NCBI GenBank assembly: GCA_029204225.1
Contig: CM055099.1
Coordinates: 49,683,294-49,747,293 of the forward strand
Source of the DNA: Diphasiastrum complanatum
Lineage: Eukaryota > Streptophyta > Lycopodiopsida > Lycopodiales > Lycopodiaceae
Length of the DNA: 64,000 bases
Direction of reading: 5' to 3'
This document shows positions 48,574-59,658 of the stretch, one piece after another. The position numbers and the translations under genes were made by a program. How positions within the stretch are numbered: position 1 is the first letter of the stretch; each line of letters begins with the position of its first letter. The notes below the pieces were generated by a model. The model made no database searches, was not told the origin of the DNA, and saw only the letters and a list, made by a program, of their open reading frames with translations.

Positions 48574-48896
48574 TTCATGCATGAATGGAATGCTATGGAT
48601 CAAAAGGATTAACTTGATGGATTTTCAAAAGTGTCCAATCATCTTTTGTGATAATATTTCAGGTCAAAGTTTGGCAAGCAATCTTGTTTTTTATGCAAGG
48701 AGCAAACATATCGAAGTGGCTTATCATTTTGTGAGAGAACAAGTCATGGAGTAGGAAGTGGAGCTTCAACAAGTCTCATCAAGGGAGTGTGGGGCTAATA
48801 TCTTCACCAGATCATTGGTAAAGGACTTGTTTATGAAGCATAGAACTCATCTTGGAGTACTATCAAAATCTATGCTAATATTAGTTGAAGAGGGAG
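48574..48896 (+). pseudogene. old copia derivative, 3' part (RNase H)
   Basis: Continues the RNase H gene interrupted at 36920: MLWIKRINLMDF, CDNISGQSLASN, RSKHIEVAYHFVREQ, with a stop at 48752. It ends in GAAGAGGGAG, the family-A polypurine tract. With 35605-36920 it forms one deletion derivative split by about 11.65 kb of nested elements. Confidence 0.88.
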
Positions 48897-49260
48897 TGTG
48901 AAAAATTCAACTAGTTTAGCTGATCTAAATTGGCAATTTTAAGGCCAATATGAAATTTCAACTTAGAGATAGATTCTTATGTCAGTAAGGTCTAAAATAG
49001 TGTTAATACTATTTTTGGATGGTAATGAAGTAGATAAGATCAGATTTAGACTACTCTATTTGGCTAATATAGATACATTGCATTTAGTCACTAGAAACTA
49101 GGTTTTTGGTGAAGTACCTAGAAGTTGTTATTTTAGGGCAACTGACATTATGGCTGCTATAAATAGTTATACCAGATTGTGACTGGAAACAGTAATAACA
49201 AGTGTCTACTTTGTACTGAACAATTGTTCTAGTACTATAAGCTCACTTGATCTTGATGTT
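48897..49260 (+). mobile_element. 3' LTR of the outermost copia
   Basis: Starts TGTGAAAAATTCAACTAG and matches the LTR at 31620 over several blocks. The 3' end is not resolved. From about 49260 to 49918 I see no gene. Confidence 0.65.
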
Positions 49261-49918
49261 CTCATTTTGAATGGTAAGATTGTACAAGAAGGACCAAAAC
49301 AAATTATAGACTATTACTTAAATCATTTTTTCAACCAGAAGAATATCTATGTTGGTGTCTTAGACAACCATGAAAAGAGCGATACTATTAGCCATTAGTG
49401 ACTATCATGCCTTGTTCATGTCAGATACTCTATGCTTGAGCGAGTACCAGTAACATAGGCATAAATTTTAAAAAAGCATTCGACAACACAAAAGTACATA
49501 AAGAGAATTGAAAATTTGTGTATTAGCTATTGTAATAACAATGATTAGATCACAAGTCCTATGCATGGTTCACAAGAGTATTGTGCTATGCGATGTGATC
49601 CTAATATGCTAGTTACAAATTAAATTACATCTCTACTTCTTGAATTGCTCTCACTCTCTCTTGTGATCTCTGACTCTAAGGAGTCGAATAATCTGATACA
49701 ATGGAGGTCACATACAAACTCTTATTCACACCCTTTTGATGATTATCCATGCTCTCCTTATTTTGTCTTACTATATATATACATCGGTTATAGAGATCAT
49801 GGATAACTAATGTGCTAGGCATGATGTGGAGATTGCAAGATTGGATAAACCATTTAATGTAAACTGTATAGATAATAGTCATGAAAAGAGAGCAGTTATT
49901 GCATCGTAGTAAGTTTAA

Positions 49919-50253
49919 TGTTAAAATTTTCCCCAAGCTATTTGTAAATTTCACTTGGAAATTGTGATTTGGTCATAATGTGGGATGTCATATGTGCCAA
50001 GTAGGTTATAATCTTTTCAATAATGTTTATTTTAAGCCTAACATTGTTGTGACACCTTTGAAATGAGGCCAAAATGTACATATATAAGCTAGAGATTTTA
50101 TAGGAGCCAAAAATAACAAATTTTTGCATTGCTGAAGGATCTCAAGATCTCGATCCACAATTAGGGCGGATCTTATAACCTAGTTAGTAGGTTAGTTGTC
50201 ATGATTACTTCATGAATGGGTCAAAGGTAACCCTAAACCCTCATATCTGAGAT

Positions 50254-50316
<63 letters not shown>

Positions 50317-50658
50317 TGAGGGATTTCCCATGCAAATTGATGAAAATTTGAGATCTTGCTTCATGACTAGTTTTTGTCTACATTTTGAGTATTGATCGCT
50401 ATGATCATTTGTTTTCTTGTAGTTATTCAATTGATCTGAAGGTGTTGGTACTATACTCAGGTCTGAGCAAGCTGTACAGTCACACGTGTGAAGCCTTTTG
50501 CACATTTTTGGAGCCAAAAAGTTGAGTTCAAGCCAAGATAAGCTAGAAATCAATACATTGTTTTATGTTCTAGCTTTATAATCTTGATTCGATATTAATT
50601 AGCTGCTTTCTCCATCATTTCTAGGATCTATTGGAGTCAATTTACTATAATTTTAACA
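49919..50658 (+). mobile_element. copia 5' LTR, family I, with (TA)n at its TATA position
   Basis: Starts TGTTAAAATTTTCCCC and ends TATAATTTTAACA before a primer binding site. It is a diverged relative of the LTRs at 59002 and 62648 (shared blocks such as TTTTTGCATTG, then GGATCTC). A TCACACGTGTGA palindrome lies at 50480-50491. Confidence 0.8.
50256..50313. repeat. (TA)n microsatellite in an LTR
   Basis: A ~58-bp TA run at the place where the related LTR at 59002 has ATGTATATATAGG (about 59336-59348). Confidence 0.95.
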
Positions 50659-50670
50659 TGGTATCAAATC
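50659..50670 (+). other. primer binding site, family I
   Basis: TGGTATCAAATC directly after the LTR end; eight of eight core bases match the canonical site. Confidence 0.8.
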
Positions 50671-50739
50671 AAAAGCAATAAATGAATTATGGTAATCAAA
50701 ATTAGAAAGTTTTGTGATTTCTTCTACTAGATACCATAT

Positions 50740-51309
50740 TTGTTACATTCATAGATGATTACTCAAGGTATCCTTGGGTTTTCTTGATCACATCTAAAGC
50801 ACAAGTATTTGAAAGCTTTCTCAAGTTCAAAGTCTTTGTTGAAAAGCATCACGGTTACAAGATCAAGACTTTTAGAAGTGATAATGGTGGAGAATACATC
50901 TCCAATGAATTTAAGAATTTTTGTGACCAAGAAGGAATTAAGGAGGAGTTATCTTGTCCCTATACCTCTCAAAAAATGGTATCCAAGAGGAGAAATAGGA
51001 CATTCTATGAGCGTTCTAAAGTTTTAAGGCTTGATGCTAGTTTTCCAAAGTCTTTTTGGGGAGAATCCCTCATTTGTGCTAACCATTTGATTAATAGAAT
51101 TTTTGAAGGAAAAAACCTTATGAAGTCTTGTATCGAAAAAAGCTAAATCTCAAGGACTTGAAGGTGTTTGGATGCATTTGCTATGTGCATGCACCTTTGG
51201 AGACAAGGAAAAAGGAGGATCCATCTTCCAGCAAAGGGATCATGCTCTGATATGGAAATGCAAGCAAGGGATACAAGGTATACATTCTATCTTCCAACAA
51301 GTTTGTGGT
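50740..51309 (+). pseudogene. copia integrase fragment, family I
   Basis: Integrase core from FIDDYSRYPWVFL through FRSDNGGEYIS to LDASFPKSFWGES, open for 120 codons from 50784. The C-terminal part follows in other frames (FGCICYVHAPLETRKKED). The catalytic Glu region is damaged (TSQKMVSKRRNRT). Gag, protease and the integrase start are deleted between the primer binding site and this fragment. It ends at an LTR of another family. Confidence 0.85.
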
Positions 51310-51964
51310 TGTGAAAAATAGCCTATCTAGGCAAATCTAGCCATGTAGAACTTTGTAAATATTGTGTACAATTGGGTTCCACACATGGAAGGCCAAGATG
51401 CCACATGGCAACCCACTCCTAATGTAGGTTAGGTCAAGTCAAGAGAGTTGGTCATGTCTATTTGGTGGTCATCCCTACTTTATAGGACCTACACCTAAGT
51501 TTAAAGTGAAAATTTGACCAACTAGCTACCCACCAAGCATAACTCTAGGATCTAGGCTAGGGTTTCATTTTAGGGCAAGAAAAGTGAGTTAACTTCCTTA
51601 TTACAGGTTGATAATCCACCTAACTTCAAGAAGGAAGTCGGATTTGCCATGTATTCCAAGCTCCCATATGAGAAGATAGAATATTTTTGGAGCTCATTGG
51701 CAATCTCAAGCTACTCCACTATGTACATTGAGTTTTTGTGATCCAAATGCAACCAGATCAATTTCTACTTGTTTCTCAAATTGAAGGCCGTACTATAGCC
51801 TGTAGTACAGATGTGTGGGATCGGATTTCAATGTTGATCAATACTTTTGATTGTTAATGTTGTTGTTTGTCAAATTGCCAATCTAGATTGTTAAGCAAGC
51901 ATCCAATCACTCTTGTGGATCTTTTGTAGATCCATTTATGGTCCTAAAGTATAGTACTTTGACA
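51310..51964 (+). mobile_element. copia 5' LTR, family J
   Basis: Starts TGTGAAAAATAGCC within integrase sequence of family I and ends ACTTTGACA next to TGGTATCAGAGCC. No partner LTR is present downstream, so this element has lost its 3' end. The start is the likeliest TG, not proven. Confidence 0.7.
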
Positions 51965-51976
51965 TGGTATCAGAGC
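51965..51976 (+). other. primer binding site, family J
   Basis: TGGTATCAGAGC, canonical, abutting the LTR. Confidence 0.92.
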
Positions 51977-52400
51977 CAAGTACAAGAGCATAAGCCATTG
52001 ATCTAATGCAAATCCATTTTTAGTAGGTTTTGGTGCTAAAAACTAGTATTGAGAGGGCAAGCTAGAATCTTGATTTTGGTGAGGAGATTTGATCCCAAAC
52101 TTGGTAGGGGTCCAAATCCATACTATCCACATGTGTGGGCACCTTTGAACCTGCATTTAATGCATGGTATTCATTTGATCCAAAGAAATTCAATTTGTGA
52201 GCTTTTGATGTAATTTTTGGTGGAAATCTTAGGATAAGCTACCAAGATTGAGTGCCATTGATTAGATTTGACTTAGGGTCATGGGATCTAATTAATCTAG
52301 GATGAGATCAGGTCCTCTAAACTTGTTTTACAGGTCTTGAAAGTACATCAAAAGTGTGAGGGAGATTCAGTCATGTTATTGTCCAAAAATAGCCAAAATT

Positions 52401-52744
52401 GGCAAGATTTGATTGTAAGTAGATTTCAAATCATCTTATCTTCATTCCAACTTTGTCAGGGAGTGCTAGAACTGAGATTATAAGTCCATTTTTTGGATTA
52501 GAAATCTAATTTGAGTGAAACACTACAAGAAAGAGACCTTAGTGAGATTCTAGAGACAATCAAATCCATTTCTTGGCAAGATTTGTTTGAAAGTAGTTTT
52601 CACTTCAACTTATCTTTATTCCAGCTTTGTGAGGGAGTGATAGAACTGTGATTATAAGTCCATTTGTTGGATTAGAAATCAAATTTGAGTGAAACACTGC
52701 AAGTTTGAGACCTTTGTGAGTTTCAAGTCAATCAAATCTATTAC
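52401..52744. repeat. 174-bp tandem duplication in the family-J leader
   Basis: GGCAAGATTTG begins at 52401 and 52575. Both copies contain GAGTGAAACACT and TATAAGTCCATTT and differ at perhaps 15% of sites. Leader duplications also occur in the young copia (42205-42680). Confidence 0.82.
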
Positions 52745-52768
52745 TTGTTTGTAGAAGTCACTACTAAG

Positions 52769-53092
52769 ATGGGATCTGTTGGAGCATACCTTCTAGACGC
52801 TAGTGAGAGATTGAATTCTACAAATTATGCTCTTTGGAAGGTTAGGCTGGAGTCACTCTTGGTGCTCCAAGACCTTTATGAGTTCTTGATTGAAGATGAA
52901 GATGAACCTCTAGGTGCACAGGAGTTAGCTAGATACAAGAAGAGATCTAGGCTTGCACTTCATTGCGTGAAGCCGAATGTGAGCAATGATATGTTGAGAG
53001 AAGTATCAGCATGTACTAGTGCTAAAGAGGCTTGGGAGTCTTTAAAATCAATCTATGAATCTAGTAACACTTCAAGAGTACTCATGCTTAGA
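52769..53092 (+). pseudogene. copia gag N-terminal fragment, family J
   Basis: MGSVGAYLLDASERLNSTNY through EAWESLKSIYES to VLMLRK, well preserved. At about 53092 a deletion removes the rest of gag including the zinc knuckle, and the sequence continues with protease codons in another frame. Confidence 0.85.
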
Positions 53093-54209
53093 AAAGATTT
53101 CATCTTTGATGGCATCTACATCCACTCCAACAAGAAAAAGCAACTCAAAGGACACTTGGTGGATTGATAGTGGGGTTAGCTCCCACATGACTTTCCAAAA
53201 GGACACATTATCAACCTTACACTCTTTCAATGGTGCTAATAAAGTTGTTTCTTTAGCAAATGATCAAGAATGTAAGATAGATGGTATTGGTACCATCTCA
53301 TTAAGTATAGGATCTAGCAAAAGGATGGATCTAGACAATGTCCTTTTTGTACCATCAATTACCAAGAGCTTGCTTACGGTTGGACAACTAATGGATGATG
53401 GTTTAGATGGTCACTTCAAGCATGGAGTTTGTTCCATCATGAAGAATGATATTTGCATAGCAAATGGTGTTAAAAAATGTAGTTTGTTTCAGTTGGATGC
53501 TAAAATTGTTATGGCAAAAGAGGAAATCATTCATTCAAATGTACACTCTTTTTCTCATGTACCAAGTAGTGATGATAAGATGCATGAAACATTCTTAGAT
53601 GTTTATACAAGAGATGCTTGGATCCATCTAGTATCTTGTGTGAATGAAAGTGAAATCAACAACCTTAGTGTCAATGATCTTGCAAGGATTGAGGAGGAGC
53701 AACAAAGTGATGGAGATCTTGAGGATCCACCTCAAAGGTCAAGTGCTCCAAGAAGATCCACAAAGGCAAGGGACGAGCCTTCAAGGCTCACTTATCTTGG
53801 CAAAGGTAATCAAGGAGAAGATTCTCAACCATTCACTTTCAACACTTTTCTTACTTCAATGCTTGATGAACCATTTTGCTATGAGACCGACATGAGGAAA
53901 ACTGAGGTACGCTATGAGAACTACATGAGGAAACTTGAGGGCTTCATCAAGAAGAAAGTTGAAGATAAGATGTGTAATGACTCATTTGAGAACAAGTTTT
54001 TATGTCTTAGTGATCAAAAAATTGTTATGAACCAATTAAGAGTAAATTGGTTGTTTGATCAGATGAGTGCTCTCGGATTTTGGAAGAGCAAGAAAAAGTT
54101 AATCACTCATTGTTTTGAAAAATGTGTTTTTTCTTTTGGAGAGGCAGATTGTAAGCTTCTTATGAGAATAAGTGAAACATCCTTGAAGGACACTTATATC
54201 CATAACTAG
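53055..54209 (+). pseudogene. copia protease/linker ORF with unexplained C-terminus
   Basis: A 384-codon frame. Residues about 34-48 carry a protease signature, WWIDSGVSSHM. The pre-integrase region follows (DNVLFVPSITKSLL) to about residue 170, then remnants of integrase, and the linker SRLTYLGKGN at about 238-247. The last ~110 codons (from about 53875) do not read as RT. They start with an 11-residue tandem repeat (YETDMRKTEVR, YENYMRKLEGF) and are Lys- and Cys-rich. A weak likeness of EGFIKKKVEDKMC to the RT segment QGFIKHGMENKVC suggests this may be badly diverged or rearranged RT; captured foreign sequence is the alternative. No function is assigned. Confidence 0.62.
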
Positions 54210-54612
54210 AATCCATGTGTCATTCTCCATTAAAGCATTGTACTCATCTAGCATTGCTTGAAACCATTCTTTACTTGATCTTGATCTCCTCCAAGATGAA
54301 TTGAAGAGCCTTGATTCTTCCTTGCACCTTTGCACTTGATTTCTTCCATGTTGAGTGAAGATGCAGGAACTTGAAACTTGCTCCTCCTTGATCTTGATGC
54401 TTCTCTTTGAAGGAAATATGATGTCTCCATGTCTTGTGAAAATCACATTGATTAAGATCACAAAACATGTACTTGCTACTTTTACGTATATACCAAGATT
54501 TATCATGCTAAAATGACTAGTCCACAAACCATCAAAAGTAAACATGATTTCTCTAATCTTGTAATTACAAGCGATCTTGAACTTCATGAGGCTACATACT
54601 TGCTTTAAGGAA
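54210..54612 (-). pseudogene. inverted copia RT-start fragment
   Basis: On the minus strand it reads SSKEWFQAMLDEYNALMEND, the conserved start of copia RT (compare 61117-61176 on the plus strand). The flanking pol sequence is on the plus strand, so this ~0.4-kb piece is inverted relative to its surroundings. Confidence 0.78.
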
Positions 54613-54624
54613 GAATGTGATTAG

Positions 54625-55297
54625 ATGCAAATGGAGATGGAAGTGTAAGCAAGCATAAGGCAAGGTTGATTTCTAAAGGATATCCCAAGAAAGGGGCATA
54701 CACTATGAGGAAAACTTTTGCACCCGTGGACAAGATGGTCACAATAAGGTTGATCCTAGCATTTGCTTCTCATTTTGGAGGGATGATTTTTCAAATGGAT
54801 GTATCTAATGCATTTCTTAATGGATATTTGGAGGAGGATATATTCATGGAGCAGCCCCAAAGCTTCATCGAGCTTGGGATGGAAGGTAAAGTATGTCATC
54901 TTCAAAGGAGCTTATATGGCTTGAAGCAAGCATCAAGGTCTTGGAATTCAAGACTTAATGACTTTTTGGTTTCTATTGGATTCACTCAAAGTGAGTATGA
55001 TCCAAGCTTTTACATAAAGTTTGATGTAAATGGCATTGTACTTTTGCTTGATTTATGTAGATGACATAATTCTAAGTGGTGATAATACTGATGGCATAGA
55101 AAAAACCAAGAAAGATCTATCTTTAGAGTCAAAGATGGTAGATCTTGGTCAGCTTCACTTCATATTGGGCATAGAAGTACTTAGAGATTCAGATTTCATC
55201 TTCATTAGTCAATCTAAGTATCCTCAAAGTTTTCTCAATAGATTTAAAATGCAAGATTGCAAGCATGTAGAAACACCAAGGGAGCAAGATGTAAAAG
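54625..55297 (+). pseudogene. copia reverse transcriptase fragment, family I-like
   Basis: RT from KARLISKGYPKK through FQMDVSNAFLNG and SLYGLKQASRSWNSRLN to an intact YVDD (LIYVDDIILSG, about 55053-55085) and DLGQLHFILGIEVL. One frameshift lies near 55045. It ends at EQDVKV, where it joins a short piece of LTR end. It is close to the RT at 60900-61900. Confidence 0.88.
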
Positions 55298-55340
55298 TTC
55301 TCATTTCTAGGATCTAAGTCAATTTGCTATAATTTCAACA
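55298..55340 (+). mobile_element. 3' terminal scrap of a family-I LTR
   Basis: TTCTAGGATCTAAGTCAATT to TATAATTTCAACA resembles the last ~40 bp of the LTR ending at 50658. RT is joined straight to this, so RNase H and nearly the whole 3' LTR were deleted. Confidence 0.65.
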
Positions 55341-55384
55341 TTCAAATGGTGATGTCATCTATATTGGATTCAGTAGGTGATCAT

Positions 55385-55500
55385 TCAATTGTCGAGTCGA
55401 GTTGATTGTCATTGAGTTGGTTCAATGTCGACTATCGAGTCGATGTCGATGTCGATGGGAGTCGTGAGACTCAAACTCGAGTATTGCCGAGTCAACCTTG
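55385..55500. repeat. TCGAGTCGA-rich low-complexity tract
   Basis: Repeated GTCGAGTCGA, GTCGATGTCGATGTCGATG and ACTCGAGT words, rich in CpG, in otherwise AT-rich DNA. No gene is associated. Confidence 0.65.
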
Positions 55501-55562
55501 CTCTGCTTCAAATATTCATGTATTTATGCAAACTATTTGACTATGCAAGAGCTTCGGGACTT

Positions 55563-55760
55563 TTACGTTCCAAGTCTCCAACTCTGCTCCGCTCCTGGAG
55601 CTAGATAAACTTTATATCTATGACTACTGGCTTCAAGTTCCAAGTTGAGTTTGTGCACAAGATGAGAATTAATAAAATTATGAGTTGAACCACTTTCCAA
55701 TAAAATACTTACTTCTTGATCTTTGTCAGTTACAAGCAAGAACACAGATCAAAGACTCAA
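55563..55760 (-). pseudogene. Ty3-type protease fragment
   Basis: ILLESGSTHNFINSHLV is a Ty3 retropepsin signature in which the catalytic Asp (normally DSGSTHNF) reads Glu. Only about 60 codons remain. It is separate from the Ty3 element to the right, whose own protease end lies at 63783-63992. Confidence 0.7.
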
Positions 55761-55799
55761 GTCCTCAGATAGGGACTGACATCTCATATGTATACATAC

Positions 55800-56340
55800 A
55801 TTTCTATCAATGATTGGGCTAGACTATACCAAATGTAGACTTTATTCGAGTGTCAAAAAGAAAGTATTTGTAACAGACGAATAAGAGGATTTAAAGACAG
55901 TTCCTTAGAGCATATTTACGGACATACAACAAATGACTGTAATGCGCTAAAGAGTCTGTCTGATCAGAGAGTAATTCATGTATTAGAGATTGCTAGTAGA
56001 CTTAGAATCACTCACACTCAACAATGTGGAGAACAGAGATAAGAGAGAATAAATCTCAACACTCTATTCATTTCTTCAACCTCTCACAAATACATAAATC
56101 ACTCAAAATGCTGAGAAGGCAGCTAGAAAGAGTTCTCGAAAAATTGGAAAAAGATGCTAGAAAAGTTCACGAAAACTTGGAGGAAGCAACTAGAAAAAAT
56201 TCTCAAAAAGTTGGAGAAATATTCTAGAAAAATGCTAGAAAGTGGTTTAAAAAATCACGATCAATTCTAGAAAAGATAGGAGAAAAGTCACGAAAAATTC
56301 CAGAAAGAACCTAGAAAAGAATGAGAAGAAAAAAAATTAT
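55800..56340 (-). mobile_element. probable 3' LTR/U3 of the Ty3 element, HSE-rich
   Basis: This lies directly downstream of the Ty3 integrase stop (minus strand), where the 3' LTR must start. It contains three ~34-bp tandem units with CTAGAAA and TTCTCGAA-like words (56122-56220). No partner LTR is in the window, so the LTR assignment is by position only. Confidence 0.45.
56133..56305. promoter_or_regulatory. cluster of heat-shock-element-like sites
   Basis: Five perfect TTCnnGAA sites: TTCTCGAA 56133-56140, TTCACGAA 56166-56173, TTCTAGAA 56222-56229, TTCTAGAA 56265-56272, TTCCAGAA 56298-56305. Plant heat-shock factors bind arrays of nGAAn in alternating orientation. Function is inferred; the sites are seen. 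Confidence 0.5.
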
Positions 56341-58996
56341 GGTCAAAGATAATATTTCTTGAGTCTAGACCCATTAATTTGTGTCGGTAATAGTTCGCCT
56401 TCAAGTGATTGGAGTTGAACAAAACCATTCTCGAACACCTCTATGACTTTATAAGGTCCAAGCCATCTCATATGAAGTTTTCCAAGAAACTTTTGATGTC
56501 AACTATCATAGATTAGCACAAAGTCATCAACTTCAAGATTACTTTTCCTGACACGACTATCATATTTTTTCTTTCGTTGTTTCTGGATTTCCTCCGTTAA
56601 TTTTTGTGAGTTTGCACGAGCTTCAAATAGTTCTTCAATAGTCGTCAACCTTTTGTTAATACATTATGCATCTATTCGTTGAGCTTGAATACAAAAAGTT
56701 GTCACCTCAAATTCAATAGGTAAATTAGGATACATACCATAAGTAAGAAATTATGGTGTTTGCTTCATCGTGATCTTTTCTATGTTTTGATAAGCCCAGA
56801 GAACTAAGGGTAATTTTTTATCCCAATCAGTCGTATGTGCGATAATGATCTTGTTTAGGATCTTGCATAGTATTCCATTAGCTCTCTCAGTCAACCCATT
56901 TGCTTTTGGATTAAAAGGGGTTGTCTTTATGTGTTTAATCAGAAAATATGTTGTCAACAGTCGTATTGTGTCATTTAGAAAATATGTACCACGGTCACTT
57001 ACTAGTTCAAGAGGACAACCATATCTTGTGATTATAGTTTTGAATAAGAACGCCGCGACAGTTTTCGCATCGTTTCATTTCGTCGCTTCTGCTTCAACGT
57101 GCCTTGTAGCATAATCCGTAGCAACAAGAATATAACGACACTTAGTATGTCGAGTGATGGGTTTGATTGGACCGACAAAGTCAATCCCTCACTTCTCAAA
57201 TGGTGTAAGAGATAGGATTGGTATCAACGACCAATTCATTGCTTTTGTTGCTTGCCAGATCTCTGGCATGGATCACACGAACGGATATAATTCAATACAT
57301 CCTTGAACATAGTTGGCCACTAGTACTTGGCAGTCAATATTTTATTAACAATGTTCTTTAAAGCAAAGTGTCCGCCAGCATCCTCTGAATGTAAGACTTG
57401 TACAACCTTTTTATATCTTCAGTTTCGAGACATCTTCTTAGTTGTTGATCAACACCAAGCTTGTACAGGACATTGTTAATAATGGTATAAGGTGCTACCT
57501 TATATTGACAAACTATCTTTTATTTCAAATCATATCCATTCGGATATATCTGATCTTTGAAATAAGTAATGATATCAAAATATAACGAATTTGTAGATGA
57601 GATTTTGAATAAATTTTTGTCTAGAAAAACATCATTAATTGGTTTTTCAATTTCTCTCGTGCTGAGTCGCTATAGAAAATTAGCATTCGTATGATATTTT
57701 CCTTGGCGAAGTTCTACTTGATAAGTGAATTCCTGCGGAAGTAGAACCCATCGAGCAATTCGTCCTGATAAATCTAGTTTGTTCACGAGATGTTTTAGAG
57801 CATAGTAATCAACATGAAAAATGAAAGCATATCCCAACAAATAATGCCAAAATTTCTTAACAATGAAAATCATTCCGAGTGCTTTCCTTTCTATAGCCGA
57901 ATATTTTTTCTCCAAGGCACTTAGCTGTCGACTTGCATAGTGTATGGGATGGTCTTTCTTCTGATCGTCCTTCTGGCTTAGACAAATGCCAATAGCAAAT
58001 GCAAAAACATCAACATAACTATGAAATAAAATAGCCCAGTTAGGTGGTCTCAGAATAGGAGCATTGATCAACCTTTGTTTAAGTTCTTTGAACGCTTTCT
58101 ACTGTTCATTCGTCCACAAGTATTCCACTTGTTTCTTGAGTAGATGCGTAAGAGCGGCGGCAATAGAGACATGATTTTGGATAAATCTTCGATAATAGTC
58201 GACATGTCCTAAGAGAGCTCTTGGTTCACGTAGATTTGTTAGTATCAGGAGGTTCTTTATAAGCTCGACTTTATCTTTATCGACCTCTATTCCTCTGTTT
58301 GATATTCTGTGTCCAAGTAAAATTCCTTCTTTCATACCATAAAAATATTTCTCTGGATGAAGGGATAAACAAGTATCTCAACACCGTTGCAATGTAAGTT
58401 TCAGCTTCTGTAGATGTGTTTTTTTATATCACTATATACACATAGATCATCAATGAAAATTTCAAGAAAAGTTCTTAGGAAGGTTGCAAAAATTAACATC
58501 ATAATTCGTTGAAAAGTCACTGGTGCGTTGCAAAGACCAAAGGGCATTTTGTTGTAGGCATAAGTGCCCCAATCCATAGTAAATGTGGTGTTTGATCTAT
58601 CCTCCTTTCTCACTCCAAACCTAATTATAACCAGAGAAACCGTCACAGAAACTGTAACACTCTTGACCAGCAACCTGATCTAAGATAGAATCAGTGAAGG
58701 GTAGAGGACGATGATCCTTCTTTGTGACAGCATTGAGCTTCCAAAAATCCTGGCATATTTGTATTTTGCCAGTCTTCTTCTTTGGAACAACAACAATGGG
58801 AGAAGCCCATTCACTACTTAAGACGAGATAGATGATACCTACCTTAAGATGCTTGTTGAGTTCGTCCTTAACCATGAGGGAGTACTTTGGATTGAGACGA
58901 TATTGTCTCTGTCGAACATGTACACAATCTTCTTTAAAATTGATATGGTACTCTCTGAATTCTGTAGGTATACCTTTCAAATCTTTGAGCAACCAA
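56341..58996 (-). pseudogene. Ty3 retrotransposon pol, RT-RNase H-integrase (left part)
   Basis: Minus-strand order: RT (58996-58100) with WASPIVVVPKKKTGK, a YNKMPFGLCNAPVTFQR palm and a FIDD active site (58450-58470); RNase H (58071-57670) with HYASRQLSALEKKYS and degraded catalytic residues; integrase (57600-56341) with GIDFVGP, VSDRGTYF and ANGLTERANG carrying the D, D and E of the catalytic triad. Stops and frameshifts separate the blocks (near 58340-58400, 58625, 57085, 56750), so it is dead. RT before integrase is the Ty3 order, opposite to copia. It is interrupted at 59001 by a copia and continues at 63335. Confidence 0.92.
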
Positions 58997-59001
58997 GCAA
59001 A
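58997..59001. repeat. target-site duplication, left (GCAAA)
   Basis: GCAAA precedes the LTR at 59002 and recurs at 63330-63334 after the partner LTR. It sits in Ty3 pol codons that continue on both sides. Confidence 0.92.
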
Positions 59002-59646
59002 TGTTAAAAATTCACAATTCTAGCTTGACTAGTTTTGGTCATATGACTTGTAAATAGTTAGATGGTCATGATGTGGCTTGTCACACGTGCCAAATAGCAT
59101 AGGATTCCATTCATAAGGATGTTCTAAAGTAGACCTAAGTGTTAGAACCTTTGGAATGAGTCCAAAATATGCTTAGATACAAGGGAGAAAAAATAGGAGC
59201 TATTTTTGGTAGTTTTTGCATTGTTGAGGGATCTCCAAGATTCCAACCCTAACCTGGTAGGGATGAAAGATCCACCAAAATTAGCATTAGGAATAGGTTT
59301 AGGGCTACTCGTACCTGCCCAAAACCGTGATGGATCATGTATATATAGGTGATGATATCTCACCAAAATCAATCAAGCAATTTCATGTTTTTTCTCTCAT
59401 AATGGTGCAATTGCTCTCTATGTTCATAATTGTTTGAGTACTTGTGTACAGTACTTAGACTATGGGAGGCCGTACTTTCACACTTGTGAAGCCTTCTTCA
59501 AGGATTTGGGCCATTTAGTGAGGTTCAAGCATAGATTTTTTATGGATTTTGATGGTTCAACTTGTGCTAATCTTATGAAATCATAATCTATTGTTTCCCT
59601 CATCATTTCAAGTGTTTTAGGATCCTTATTTGCTGTAATCTTTACA
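59002..59646 (+). mobile_element. family I 5' LTR (645 bp)
   Basis: Starts TGTTAAAAATTCACAATTC and ends TTTACA. It has a TATA-like GTATATATAGG near 59338-59348 and an imperfect palindrome TTCACACTTGTGAA at about 59477-59490. Confidence 0.94.
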
Positions 59647-59658
59647 TGGTATCAGAGC
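59647..59658 (+). other. primer binding site, family I copy
   Basis: TGGTATCAGAGC, canonical, abutting the LTR. From here to gag (60458) is about 0.8 kb of non-coding leader. Confidence 0.93.

Noticed and set aside
49676-50129. Short minus-strand frames between the old LTR and the family-I LTR
   Set aside because: They overlap the LTR and AT-rich DNA, with no domain signature or codon pattern of a gene.
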